Assembly (NCBI GenBank): GCA_964396655.1
Contig: CAYNFP010000011.1
Location: 1 to 24,602 of the forward strand
Direction: 5' to 3'
DNA from: CAYNFP01 sp964396655
GTDB lineage: Bacteria; Bacillota_I; Bacilli_A; RF39; UBA660
DNA: 24,602 bases
This document shows, piece after piece, positions 7,024 through 15,490 of the stretch. Position numbers and translations under genes: made by a program. The notes beneath the pieces are model-generated. The model was not told the origin of the DNA. It did not search any database and worked only from the letters and a program-made list of their open reading frames with translations. Within the stretch, counting starts at the first letter, position 1, and each line of letters starts with the position of its first letter.

Positions 7024-8112
7024 ATGAAAAGAGCACTAACTTACATTGTAACAATTATACTAAGTATTTTTGTAGGATGTACTTTAATGTATGGATTAAT
7101 TTATTTTTTCCCAAATACTATAATTAAAACTATTACTAAAGAACAAAAAGTTGTTAATGTTGTTGATGATGGTATAGCAGAAGGAATAAATAATGTATAT
7201 TCTTCTGTTGTTGTTGTTGAAACATATAAAAGTAATTCATTAGTTTCTACTGGTTCTGGTTTTGCTTTTAAAAAAGATGATAAATATACTTATTTAATGA
7301 CAAATAATCATGTAATAAGTAGTGGAAATAAAATAATTTTAACTTTGGAAAATGAAACAGAGGCGGAAGCAACTTTAGTTGGAACTGACGCTTATTCAGA
7401 TATTGCTGTATTAAAAGTTGCTAATACGGATAAACTTACTGTAGCTAATATGGGTGACACTTCAGAAATGGAAGTAGGAGATACAGTATTCGCAATAGGC
7501 GCTCCTATGGGAAAAACGTTTGCTAATACTGCAACTAGAGGAATATTGAGCGGAAAAAATAGAATGATTGAAACTAGTGTTAGTGGAAGCGCGTCATATG
7601 ACTGGATTATGAATGTTATGCAAACAGATGCTGCAATTAATCCAGGTAACAGTGGAGGGCCTTTGTGTAATGCAAGCGGAGAAGTTATTGGAATAAATTC
7701 TATGAAAATAGTTGAGTCATCAGTTGAAGGATTAGGATTTGCAATTCCTATCGAAGATGCATTAAGTTATGCTAACAGTTTAATAAAGAATGGTAAAATT
7801 ACTAGAGGTTATATAGGAATAGAAATGATTAATGCTACTGAAACATTTCAATTATTAAGAGAAGGAATAAACTTAGATGACAAAGTGGAATCTGGGGTAG
7901 TGGTAGCTGATGTAATAGATGATTCTCCGGCTAAAACTTCTGGGCTTAAAACTGGAGATGTTATTGTAAAATTAAATGATTATAATATTGATAACATCTC
8001 TGAATTTAGATATTACTTGTATAAATATCAAGTTGGAGATACAATAACTTTATTGGTGTACAGAGATGGTAAAACAGAAGGTATAAAAGTTAAAATAGCG
8101 AGCTCAAATTAA
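7024..8112 (+). CDS. HtrA/DegP-like serine protease with PDZ domain
   Basis: A 362-residue membrane-anchored trypsin-like protease acting outside the membrane. It has one N-terminal hydrophobic helix (about 6-29), a protease domain with triad His96 (TNNHV), Asp126 (SDIAVLKV) and Ser210 (NPGNSGGPL), and one C-terminal PDZ domain (about 262-360). This is the usual Bacillota HtrA layout for cell-envelope protein quality control. AAGGAGGA (7013-7020) overlaps the stop of the upstream Abi_2 gene, so it is translated from a shared mRNA. It could be a housekeeping HtrA that happens to sit there, or one recruited to this locus. It is slightly short but complete. Confidence 0.93.
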   Translation: MKRALTYIVTIILSIFVGCTLMYGLIYFFPNTIIKTITKEQKVVNVVDDGIAEGINNVYSSVVVVETYKSNSLVSTGSGFAFKKDDKYTYLMTNNHVISSGNKIILTLENETEAEATLVGTDAYSDIAVLKVANTDKLTVANMGDTSEMEVGDTVFAIGAPMGKTFANTATRGILSGKNRMIETSVSGSASYDWIMNVMQTDAAINPGNSGGPLCNASGEVIGINSMKIVESSVEGLGFAIPIEDALSYANSLIKNGKITRGYIGIEMINATETFQLLREGINLDDKVESGVVVADVIDDSPAKTSGLKTGDVIVKLNDYNIDNISEFRYYLYKYQVGDTITLLVYRDGKTEGIKVKIASSN

Positions 8113-8139
8113 TAGACAATAAAAAGTGTCTATTTTTTT
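8111..8139 (+). terminator. terminator of the Abi_2-HtrA unit
   Basis: AATAGACA (8111-8118) pairs with TGTCTATT (8127-8134), followed by a run of Ts. Confidence 0.9.
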
Positions 8140-8207
8140 AGTAATTAATTTTATTTTAGATATAAATATGATAGAATAAAATATGTCAATATAAGAGAGG
8201 TTTTATA

Positions 8208-11093
8208 ATGCAAAAAGAAACTATAGAAAAATTCAAAAAAAACTGGTTATTTTTTGTTGTGATTTTTGCAGTTGTAATATTCTTTCTTTTAATTTCTTTA
8301 TTAGTTAATAATAAATATGGTGATATGGAAGAAATTGAAGAATTACCAAATGAAACTAGTACAATATCAAAATTAATTATAAATGAAATTCAATCCTCAA
8401 ATGGAGGAAGTTATGCAGATAGTAATGGAAATACATATGATTGGGTTGAATTATATAATGGAACAAGTAAAGATAAAGTTTTAACTGGATATAGTTTATC
8501 TGATGATAAAAATAAAATAAAATGGCCTTTCCCGGGAGGAACAGTTATTAAATCTGGTGAATATTTAGTTGTATTTTTAAGTGGCACTAATGAAAGTGGT
8601 TTATATGCTAATTTTAAATTAAAAGCAAGTGGTGGAGAAACTTTAATATTAAGAAATTCAAGTAAAAAAATTATAGATGCAGTAGATACTGTTTCTAGCA
8701 GAAAAAATCAATCAATGACTAGAATAGCCGACGGAACTTTTGTACTTACTAAAATGGCAACTCCGGGGTATGAAAATTCTAAAAAAGGCTATGAATTATT
8801 TACTACTGGAATGAAAGAGACAGAAAGCAAGAAATTGAGTATAACTGAAATACTTCCAAATAATAAAGGATATTTTAAAGATTCTTATGGAGAATTCAGT
8901 GGATACATTGAAATAACCAATATATCAAATACTTCAGTTAATTTAAAAGGATACAATTTATCAAATGATTTGAGTTTGCCTTTTAGATGGAAACTTCCAG
9001 AAATTTCTTTAGGTAAAAATGAAAGTATAGTTGTTTATTCTTCAAATAGAGATGTTATAGAAGAAGAATATCACACAAACTTTAAATTAAATAATACTAA
9101 AGGAGTAGTTATTTTAACAAAAGATAATTTATTAGAACAGAAAGTTGAATATAATGTTGCAAATGGAATGGCTTATATTAAAGGAAGTAATTCTTATTAT
9201 GAAAGTAATATGATTAGTCCGGGATATCCAAACACAACTGAAGGTATTAAAAGTTTTGAAAGCAAATACTTAAGTATTAATAAAGGTTTAATTATTAATG
9301 AAGTAATGAATTTAAATTATAGTTACTTAGTTCAAAATGGAAATAATTATTATGATTGGATAGAGCTTTTTAATAATTCAAACAAAGATATAAATTTAAA
9401 AGATTATTATTTAACAACAACTACAAATACTCCTAAAATGTATAATTTACCAGATGTAACTTTAAAAGCAAATTCATATTATATTTTAATGGCTTCCGGA
9501 GATGTAAATTTATCTAATAATAGTTATAAACATACAAACTTTAAATTATCTAGTAATGAAGCATTATTCTTATACAAAGATAATAAAGTTATAGATTCAA
9601 TATTTATGGCAAATGTTCCAGTAGGATATAGTTATGGAAGAGGAAGTGGCTCGGGGCTATATTACTTTAGTGGTCCGACTCCAGGAAAAGTTAACAATTC
9701 AGGCACTATGCAAATATCATATACCCCTCTTTTTTCCGAAGAAGCAGGGGTTTATAATAGTATAGAAAAAATTGACTTAAATATCTTTTGTGAAGGAACA
9801 ACATACTACACAACTAATGGAAGTACACCTAGTACTTCTTCTAAAGTTTTAACTGGAACATTATCTTTAAAAAGCACTATTGTTGTAAAAGCAATGTGTG
9901 CGCAAAGTGGTAAAAAAAACAGTAAAGTTGTAACTAAATCATATATTATAAATGAAAATCATACTTTACCAGTTATGTCAGTTAGTTTAAATCCTAGTGA
10001 TTTTACATCAATATCCAGAAATGCTTGGACGGTTGATTATGAAAAAGAAGGCTATGCGGAATTTTTTGAAGAGGGAAACAGTTTTAATATACCTATGGGA
10101 TTTAAATTGTTTGGGGGTTCAACAAGAGGTCATACTAAAAAAAGTTTTTCAATTAATTTTAGAAAAAAATATGGACAAGGTGGTTTAAGTTATCAAGTAT
10201 TTAAAAATAGAGATAATGCAGTATATGATGAATTGGTTTTGCGTACGGGATCTCAAGATGAAGAAAATGCTATAATTAGAGATATATTAGGAACATCTTT
10301 AGTGGATGGAATGATTAATGTAGATGTACAGGCTTATAAACCGGTAATACTTTATATTAATGGAAACTATTGGGGAATTTATTATATACGTGAAAAAGTA
10401 AATGAAAATTTTATATCATCTCACTATAATGTAGACGGGGCAAAATCTGATATACTTAGAATAGATGGAGATGTTACTAACGGAACAAAAATTAATTATA
10501 ATAAATTAATTAATTATATAAATTCTCATGACTTATCTAAAGATGAATATTATGATTATGTTGCAAGTAAAGTTGATATAGATAGTGTAATAGACTTTTG
10601 GGTAGCGGAAACTTACGTTACTAATAATGATATAGTTAACTGCAGGTTCTTTTCTAATCCCGATGTAAGTGATGGTAAATGGAAATTTATATTCTATGAT
10701 TTAGATTATGCATTTTATAATTATTTTTTAAATTATTATAATTTTTCAACAAGTACTTCAGGGATGAGTTCAAGAGGCTATTCAACAACTTTACTTAGAA
10801 ATTTAATGAAAAATGATAAATTTAAAGAAAAATATGTAGAAAGAGTAAGTTATCAATTAAAGAATGTTTGGAATAAAGAGAGAGTAATGGAAAAATATAA
10901 TGAAATAATAAAAGAAATTACTCCTGAAATTAATAGAGACTTTAGTCGTTGGAAAAGAAGTATGTCAACATGGCAAAGTGCTCTTACTAGATTAAAAGAC
11001 TATATAAATAAAAGAGAATCTTATATGATAAAACAAACTAAAACTTTCTTTAAATTAACAGATAGTGAAATGGAAAAGTATTTTGGAGAGTAA
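8208..11093 (+). CDS. membrane-anchored LTD / CotH-kinase multidomain protein
   Basis: A 961-residue exported protein. In order: a short cytoplasmic tail and membrane helix (13-33); three lamin-tail (LTD) domains at about 55-190, 209-340 and 358-495, each with an IINE/ITE start and a D-W-[IV]-E-L or Y-I-E-I core; a chitobiase/hexosaminidase C-terminal-like Ig module (about 505-580, TTYYTTNGSTPS); and a CotH domain (about 587-930). The CotH part shows FKLFGGSTRGHTKKSF, GNYWGIYYIREKVN and a FYDLDYAF motif (829-836) near the expected metal/active site. CotH of Bacillus is an atypical kinase of spore-coat proteins; LTD-CotH forms are probably cell-surface kinases or cross-linking factors (inference). 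GAGAGG sits 7 bases before the ATG, and TAGAAT (8172-8177) may be the -10. It is the first gene of a three-gene operon. Confidence 0.9.
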   Translation: MQKETIEKFKKNWLFFVVIFAVVIFFLLISLLVNNKYGDMEEIEELPNETSTISKLIINEIQSSNGGSYADSNGNTYDWVELYNGTSKDKVLTGYSLSDDKNKIKWPFPGGTVIKSGEYLVVFLSGTNESGLYANFKLKASGGETLILRNSSKKIIDAVDTVSSRKNQSMTRIADGTFVLTKMATPGYENSKKGYELFTTGMKETESKKLSITEILPNNKGYFKDSYGEFSGYIEITNISNTSVNLKGYNLSNDLSLPFRWKLPEISLGKNESIVVYSSNRDVIEEEYHTNFKLNNTKGVVILTKDNLLEQKVEYNVANGMAYIKGSNSYYESNMISPGYPNTTEGIKSFESKYLSINKGLIINEVMNLNYSYLVQNGNNYYDWIELFNNSNKDINLKDYYLTTTTNTPKMYNLPDVTLKANSYYILMASGDVNLSNNSYKHTNFKLSSNEALFLYKDNKVIDSIFMANVPVGYSYGRGSGSGLYYFSGPTPGKVNNSGTMQISYTPLFSEEAGVYNSIEKIDLNIFCEGTTYYTTNGSTPSTSSKVLTGTLSLKSTIVVKAMCAQSGKKNSKVVTKSYIINENHTLPVMSVSLNPSDFTSISRNAWTVDYEKEGYAEFFEEGNSFNIPMGFKLFGGSTRGHTKKSFSINFRKKYGQGGLSYQVFKNRDNAVYDELVLRTGSQDEENAIIRDILGTSLVDGMINVDVQAYKPVILYINGNYWGIYYIREKVNENFISSHYNVDGAKSDILRIDGDVTNGTKINYNKLINYINSHDLSKDEYYDYVASKVDIDSVIDFWVAETYVTNNDIVNCRFFSNPDVSDGKWKFIFYDLDYAFYNYFLNYYNFSTSTSGMSSRGYSTTLLRNLMKNDKFKEKYVERVSYQLKNVWNKERVMEKYNEIIKEITPEINRDFSRWKRSMSTWQSALTRLKDYINKRESYMIKQTKTFFKLTDSEMEKYFGE

Positions 11094-11094
11094 T

Positions 11095-11778
11095 ATGAAA
11101 AGAAGATATAGAAGTGAAAATAAATTTATAATATCTCCTGCTATAGCTAAAGAATTAAAATGTAAATTAAAAACAATTTTAGAATATGATCCAAATGCTG
11201 ATGAAAATGGAGTATATATAATTAAAAGTTTATATTTTGATGATTTAGATAATTCTGCCTATTATGAGAAGTTAGATGGAATATTATACAGGAAGAAATA
11301 TAGAATAAGAATTTATAATAATGATGACAAAGTTATAAATTTAGAAAGAAAATACAAACATAATAATTTAACATCTAAAGATCAAATGTTGATATCGAAA
11401 GAAATATATAGTAAAATAATTGATGGAAATATAGATGATATAGATATTTCTGAAGATAATCTTTTATCACAATTTATTGCTGAATCTAAAATAAAAAACT
11501 TAGTGCCTTCAGTAACTGTTGAATATAAAAGAAATGTATTTATTTATCCCCTATCTAATGTAAGAATTACTATAGATGAAGGAATAAAATCTGGTAGATA
11601 TAATTATGACTTATTTGAAAGTGATACTCCAGAATATAGGATTATGAACCCTAACGAAGTGGTTCTTGAAGTTAAGTATGATAATTTCTTACCAGAACAT
11701 ATAGAAAAAATATTAGAAAGTGTGCCTTTATATAGACAAGCAGTATCAAAATTTGCAATATGTAGAGGAATTAAGTAA
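11095..11778 (+). CDS. VTC-domain (polyphosphate polymerase-type) protein
   Basis: A 227-residue protein matching the VTC domain, the tunnel-fold catalytic domain of eukaryotic vacuolar polyphosphate polymerase. Visible landmarks are RRYRSENKF at the N-terminus, SLYFDD (45-50), KYRIRIY (68-74), LERKYK (83-88), VTVEYKRNVF, RITIDEG and VVLEVKYDNFLP: the alternating basic and acidic strands that line the tunnel. No signal peptide, so it is probably cytosolic, at the membrane through its partner. The start at 11095 is one base after the cotH stop, and its ribosome binding site GGAGAG lies inside cotH. It is translationally coupled and sits between CotH and DUF4956. Whether it makes polyphosphate or acts on another nucleotide-derived substrate is not shown. 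Confidence 0.87.
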   Translation: MKRRYRSENKFIISPAIAKELKCKLKTILEYDPNADENGVYIIKSLYFDDLDNSAYYEKLDGILYRKKYRIRIYNNDDKVINLERKYKHNNLTSKDQMLISKEIYSKIIDGNIDDIDISEDNLLSQFIAESKIKNLVPSVTVEYKRNVFIYPLSNVRITIDEGIKSGRYNYDLFESDTPEYRIMNPNEVVLEVKYDNFLPEHIEKILESVPLYRQAVSKFAICRGIK

Positions 11779-11787
11779 GGAGAATTT

Positions 11788-12471
11788 ATGAATTTTGTGG
11801 ATTTAATTAAAAAAAGTGTTATATCAGAATTTACTGGTACATTATCAATAACTGATATGGTAATATCATTAATACTGGCATTTGCTTTATCAATATTTAT
11901 AGTATATATTTATAAAAAAACATATACTGGAGTTATATATTCTAAATCATTTGCGTTATGTATAATGATGTTAGCTATGGTAACAGCTTTAATTATTAGA
12001 ACAATTAATTCTAACTTAGCATTATCTTTAGGTATGGTTGGTGCTTTATCTATCGTAAGATTTAGAACAGCAGTTAAAGAACCAGTTGATACAGCATTTA
12101 TGTTCTGGGGAATATCCGTGGGCATCATGACAGGAGCTGGAATATATTTAGTTGCGATAATAGGATCCTTTTTATTAGGTGCATTATTCTTAGCAAGTTA
12201 TTTAATGGGATTTAAAACAACTAATAGATATTTATTAGTATTAAAATTTGAAAAAGCCGCATATGATGATGTAATAAAATTATGTCAACAACTACCTAAA
12301 AGAAAAATTAAAAGTAATTCAATTTTTAAAGATAAAATGGAATTAACTTTAGAAATTGATATTAAAGCTAAAGATGAAGAGTATAAGAAAAATATAGTAG
12401 ATGAATTTGGAAAAGTTAATGGAATAATTAATGCAAGCTTAATAAGTTATCAAAATGACTTTGGTGAATAA
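11788..12471 (+). CDS. DUF4956 membrane protein
   Basis: A 227-residue integral membrane protein with about four helices in the first 150 residues (about 23-44, 51-72, 78-88 with the conserved SLGMVGALSIVRFRTAVKEP stretch, then 104-147). A soluble alpha/beta tail of about 80 residues follows. The GALSIVRFRTA...P block is typical of DUF4956. TAAGGAG, starting at the VTC stop, is the ribosome binding site, 9 bases between genes. It probably anchors or gates the activity of the VTC protein across the membrane (inference from consistent neighbourhood). It is the last gene of the operon and is followed at once by the first copy of the repeated terminator. Confidence 0.87.
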   Translation: MNFVDLIKKSVISEFTGTLSITDMVISLILAFALSIFIVYIYKKTYTGVIYSKSFALCIMMLAMVTALIIRTINSNLALSLGMVGALSIVRFRTAVKEPVDTAFMFWGISVGIMTGAGIYLVAIIGSFLLGALFLASYLMGFKTTNRYLLVLKFEKAAYDDVIKLCQQLPKRKIKSNSIFKDKMELTLEIDIKAKDEEYKKNIVDEFGKVNGIINASLISYQNDFGE

Positions 12472-12477
12472 ATAACT

Positions 12478-12505
12478 AACTTCTAGAAATAGAAGTTTTT
12501 ATTTT
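12478..12505 (+). terminator. repeated terminator, copy 1
   Basis: AACTTCTA (12478-12485), GAAA loop, TAGAAGTT (12490-12497), then a T-rich tail. First of five near-identical copies. Its tail merges with the -35 of the next gene. Confidence 0.92.
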
Positions 12506-12532
12506 ACATTGTTATATTTAATATAGTATAAT
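12503..12532 (+). promoter_or_regulatory. promoter of the 241-residue unknown gene
   Basis: TTTACA (12503-12508), 18-base spacer, TATAAT (12527-12532). The -35 starts within the terminator tail. Confidence 0.75.
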
Positions 12533-12549
12533 TTTATTAAGGAGAATAT

Positions 12550-13275
12550 ATGGAAAGTAAATCGGAAGAAAAACAAAAAAAACATAAATTAGCTATAGAA
12601 GAAGCCCAAGAATATTATGTAGAAAATGCATTAGATTATTTAAAAGAGAAATTTCCGGAAATTACAGAAGAGGAATATAAAAAAGCTTTATTAACTTGTA
12701 ATTCATCAATATTTGATTATGATATTTTAGGCCCAGTTCTAGCAGAATTAATATCTATAGTTGAACAGAAAAAATATATATATGCCAATTTAAAACTTAA
12801 AGTATTTGATGACCGAACTGTTGTGGATGGGGTTGAAGGAGTAGACTATTCAATTTATGAATATTATTGGGCAATAATAGAAGAATCTTATATTTCAAAA
12901 ATTCAAGAACAAGATGGTTTTTACCTATTAAAAGGAATTGGTTATTTTGAGGATTATGCTTGTAATTATATTAGTGCATTTGGAAAATATAGTTTTTGGA
13001 AATTTTCTGAGGATGAAAAGATTAAATGTTTTTATGAACCATTACCTGTAGATTATTTAGAAAAATATGAAGGTGAATTATATACAGATTATACAAATAT
13101 AGCTCCAAAAATGCCTTATGTCCAGGAATTTATAAAAGGAATAATTTTGTATAGAGAAAAAGTTGACGGAAGAGAATTAACACAAGATGAATTGTATGAA
13201 TTAATGGAATATTATATTGATACATATAACCCAAGTCCTTATAAATCTAGAGATATAATATTAACTTTAAAATAA
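12550..13275 (+). CDS. unknown protein, paralogue A1
   Basis: Family not recognised. A 241-residue soluble acidic protein, with no signal peptide or membrane helix. The N-terminus is a charged helix (1-45). NSSIFDYDILG (51-61) opens a helical segment, and the C-terminal block (161-220) reads FYEP, then TNIAPKMPYVQEFIKG, then a helix with TQDELYELMEYY. The same blocks occur in the next gene at equivalent places, so the two arose by duplication. AAGGAG lies 5 bases before the ATG. It has its own promoter, fused to the preceding terminator. Very AT-rich, like its neighbours. No catalytic motif is evident. Confidence 0.75.
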   Translation: MESKSEEKQKKHKLAIEEAQEYYVENALDYLKEKFPEITEEEYKKALLTCNSSIFDYDILGPVLAELISIVEQKKYIYANLKLKVFDDRTVVDGVEGVDYSIYEYYWAIIEESYISKIQEQDGFYLLKGIGYFEDYACNYISAFGKYSFWKFSEDEKIKCFYEPLPVDYLEKYEGELYTDYTNIAPKMPYVQEFIKGIILYREKVDGRELTQDELYELMEYYIDTYNPSPYKSRDIILTLK

Positions 13276-13277
13276 CC

Positions 13278-13299
13278 ACTTTTATAATTGAAAGTTATT
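13278..13299 (+). terminator. weak terminator-like hairpin between the A1 and A2 genes
   Basis: ACTTT (13278-13282) can pair with AAAGT (13291-13295) around an 8-base loop. It sits where the other junctions carry the strong repeated hairpin and may be a decayed version. Confidence 0.35.
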
Positions 13300-13300
13300 A

Positions 13301-13329
13301 TTTACAATAAGTTTTGATAATGTTAATAT
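13301..13329 (+). promoter_or_regulatory. promoter of paralogue A2
   Basis: TTTACA (13301-13306), 17-base spacer, TAATAT (13324-13329). Confidence 0.65.
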
Positions 13330-13346
13330 TTGATTAGGAGGGAGTT

Positions 13347-14087
13347 ATGGAAGAATTAACTGCAGAGGAAATAAGAAAAAGGGAAGAAATAGATGACAAA
13401 ACACTATGGATGTTGGGAGAAGATAGGTCTATTGATAAAGAACAAAGAAGAAATTTTATATTAAAATGCTATTCTTCAATTTTTTATCATAATGAAATAG
13501 GAATAATAATTTCAGAATTAATGTCTAGGATTGAAAAACAAGATTATGGATTTTTTATTGGAAGTTGTAAATTCTTTTCTACAGAAATAGATGAATATGA
13601 AAGCAACGATTTTAAAAATATAGTTACATTTGCGGCAGTAATGAATAAATTTACTTTGTCACGTTCTTATGGAGAAGGATTAGATGAAAATGATTTTTTA
13701 CGTTTAAAATATATTGGTAATTTAGAAGATTTTAAAAAAGAATATGTAGAATTTTTCTTAGAAATAAAAGATTTATCATTAAAATCAGAATTAGATTATC
13801 TTCAAATGTATTATGAACCTATAGAATATTCTCAAATAAGAAGTTTTAATGGTGATTTATATTATGATAGAACTAATATAGATCCAAAAAGACCTTATTT
13901 GCAGGAATTTATAAGAGGATTAATAAAATTTAGAGAGAGCCAAAACGGAAGAATACTTACTAAAGAAGAAATACATCAATTAATGGAATATTATTTAACT
14001 GTATATAAATCAGAACCTAGATTTTATGCTGAAGCACCTCGCTATACTCCGTTGAAAGATAGAGAAGTAATTTTAAGATTAAAATAA
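13347..14087 (+). CDS. unknown protein, paralogue A2
   Basis: A 246-residue soluble protein, family not recognised, and clearly a diverged duplicate of the preceding gene. It shares CYSSIFYHNEIG (41-52), MYYEP (154-158), TNIDPKRPYLQEFIRG (176-191) and TKEEIHQLMEYY (205-216). The middle third differs strongly, which points to divergence of a variable, perhaps partner-binding, region (inference). The C-terminus has a small insertion rich in Arg, Tyr and Pro before the shared LKDRE-VIL ending. A strong AGGAGG (13336-13341) lies 5 bases before the ATG. Own promoter, and terminated by copy 2 of the repeated hairpin. Confidence 0.75.
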   Translation: MEELTAEEIRKREEIDDKTLWMLGEDRSIDKEQRRNFILKCYSSIFYHNEIGIIISELMSRIEKQDYGFFIGSCKFFSTEIDEYESNDFKNIVTFAAVMNKFTLSRSYGEGLDENDFLRLKYIGNLEDFKKEYVEFFLEIKDLSLKSELDYLQMYYEPIEYSQIRSFNGDLYYDRTNIDPKRPYLQEFIRGLIKFRESQNGRILTKEEIHQLMEYYLTVYKSEPRFYAEAPRYTPLKDREVILRLK

Positions 14088-14089
14088 CT

Positions 14090-14116
14090 AACTTCTAGAA
14101 ATAGAAGTTTTTATTT
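14090..14116 (+). terminator. repeated terminator, copy 2
   Basis: AACTTCTA (14090-14097), GAAA loop, TAGAAGTT (14102-14109), T-rich tail. It is followed directly by TTGACA. Confidence 0.92.
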
Positions 14117-14144
14117 GACATTTTATTAGTTAAAATATTATAAT
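14115..14144 (+). promoter_or_regulatory. promoter of the 422-residue unknown gene
   Basis: Perfect TTGACA (14115-14120), 18-base spacer, TATAAT (14139-14144). A transcript start near 14150 excludes the in-frame ATG at 14146. Confidence 0.85.
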
Positions 14145-14166
14145 AATGCTCAATTGGGGGCATTAT

Positions 14167-15435
14167 ATGGAATCAAAAGAGTTACAAATTGTTATTCCTG
14201 GATTAGAAAAGTCATCTTTAACAAAAAAAGAGTTGTTAGAGTTATTTAATATAAATATTGGAAAAGAAAACATAGATCATATTGATATTCTTATTGCAAA
14301 TTCTCATGAGTGTGTTGTAAAAAACAGAGTTACAGGTACAATTTATATTGGAAAGTTTGCTAAAGAGTTTGAGAATAGTCAATTGCGTAGTGTTGAACAC
14401 GTAAGAAATATAACTATATATAATGACAATTATGTTAAAGAAACGTATTTTCATCTAAAACGAAAAGTAAAAGTATTAGAAAGAATTTATTTTTTAAATG
14501 GGGAATACTTATTAACTTTTGAAAAAAGAAATAATCCATTGAGTACTATAAGTCTAAATCCTGAAGAAGAAAATCCTTGGTATGAGAGTAACTGGATTGA
14601 AATAAAACTTTCAAAGAAGAGACCGGGAGTTACCAAGAAAGACATTATTTATGATTATGAAAAAGATTTTGAACATTTATATTCCTCAATATTTTGTAGA
14701 AACTCTGGGGAAATTATGGAACAAAGGTATCTTGGGGATTTTAGATATCCAAAAGAATCCCAAATGGATGAATATGAGTATTTAGTAGATGGGAATTTAA
14801 TACATGGAGTTTCAAATAAAGGATTAGAAAAATCATATTATTATAGAGCTATATGTATGGAAAAAAGTTTGTATTATGATGCAGAATTAGCAAAAAAATA
14901 TGAACCATTTATGCTAAGGGTAAGTGAGATGAAAGAAAATCCTGTAGATGGAGAAGTGCTATCTTGTTTTGTATATAATGTTTTTGAAAATTTAAATAAT
15001 AATTTTGTATATATTTTAAAATATAAAGATACATATAAAATATTATGGACTAAAATTTCACTTCATAAAAAGAAAGACATTAGTTATGAATTTAGTGTAC
15101 TAACCACTAATGAAGGATTAGTTGATGAACATGATATTGAAATGCTAATTGCAATATTAAAAAATCAAATTCCAAATACTTTACTTGCTGATGTTATATG
15201 CAAAGATATGGAAAACTTTAAACATAAAATGTCTATTAAAAAAGGAGAACTAGATGATATTATAGATATTTTAAATCCAAGAATTTACGCAAATCAAAGC
15301 ATTGAGCAAATTACTGCATTTGCCATTACTAATGATTTTGATCTTATAAATAAAATAGTTGATCAAGTTGAAGAAATAAAATCAGGATTGGAACTTCAAA
15401 ATAAAAAGAAAGGGTTTTTAAAAAGAAGTTTATAA
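14167..15435 (+). CDS. unknown protein with SSIF motif
   Basis: A 422-residue soluble protein of no family I recognise. No signal peptide or membrane helix. The first 170 residues look beta-rich with alternating charged and aromatic strands. LYSSIFCRNSGE (171-182) resembles the SSIF motif of the two preceding paralogues, so a small shared module is possible. The C-terminal 100 residues are helical and end in a basic tail (KKKGFLKRSL). The ATG at 14167 is chosen because GGGGG (14156-14160) lies 6 bases before it and the promoter places the transcript start after the earlier ATG. It is followed by copy 3 of the repeated terminator. Confidence 0.72.
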   Translation: MESKELQIVIPGLEKSSLTKKELLELFNINIGKENIDHIDILIANSHECVVKNRVTGTIYIGKFAKEFENSQLRSVEHVRNITIYNDNYVKETYFHLKRKVKVLERIYFLNGEYLLTFEKRNNPLSTISLNPEEENPWYESNWIEIKLSKKRPGVTKKDIIYDYEKDFEHLYSSIFCRNSGEIMEQRYLGDFRYPKESQMDEYEYLVDGNLIHGVSNKGLEKSYYYRAICMEKSLYYDAELAKKYEPFMLRVSEMKENPVDGEVLSCFVYNVFENLNNNFVYILKYKDTYKILWTKISLHKKKDISYEFSVLTTNEGLVDEHDIEMLIAILKNQIPNTLLADVICKDMENFKHKMSIKKGELDDIIDILNPRIYANQSIEQITAFAITNDFDLINKIVDQVEEIKSGLELQNKKKGFLKRSL

Positions 15436-15449
15436 AACTGTTAATAACT

Positions 15450-15476
15450 AACTTCTAGAAATAGAAGTTTTTATTT
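15450..15476 (+). terminator. repeated terminator, copy 3
   Basis: AACTTCTA (15450-15457), GAAA loop, TAGAAGTT (15462-15469), T-rich tail leading straight into an extended -10. Confidence 0.92.
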
Positions 15477-15484
15477 GATATAAT
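15476..15484 (+). promoter_or_regulatory. extended -10 promoter of metallopeptidase B1
   Basis: TGATATAAT (15476-15484) is an extended -10. The hairpin loop supplies TAGAAA at 15456-15461, 17 bases upstream, a 4-of-6 match to the -35 consensus. Only 6 bases separate the -10 from the ATG, so the transcript is predicted to be leaderless. Confidence 0.7.
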
Positions 15485-15490
15485 TGTTGT

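Noticed and set aside
9997..10188. 63-codon plus-strand frame inside the CotH gene
   Set aside because: It is out of frame with a continuous, well-supported CotH domain and has no ribosome binding site.
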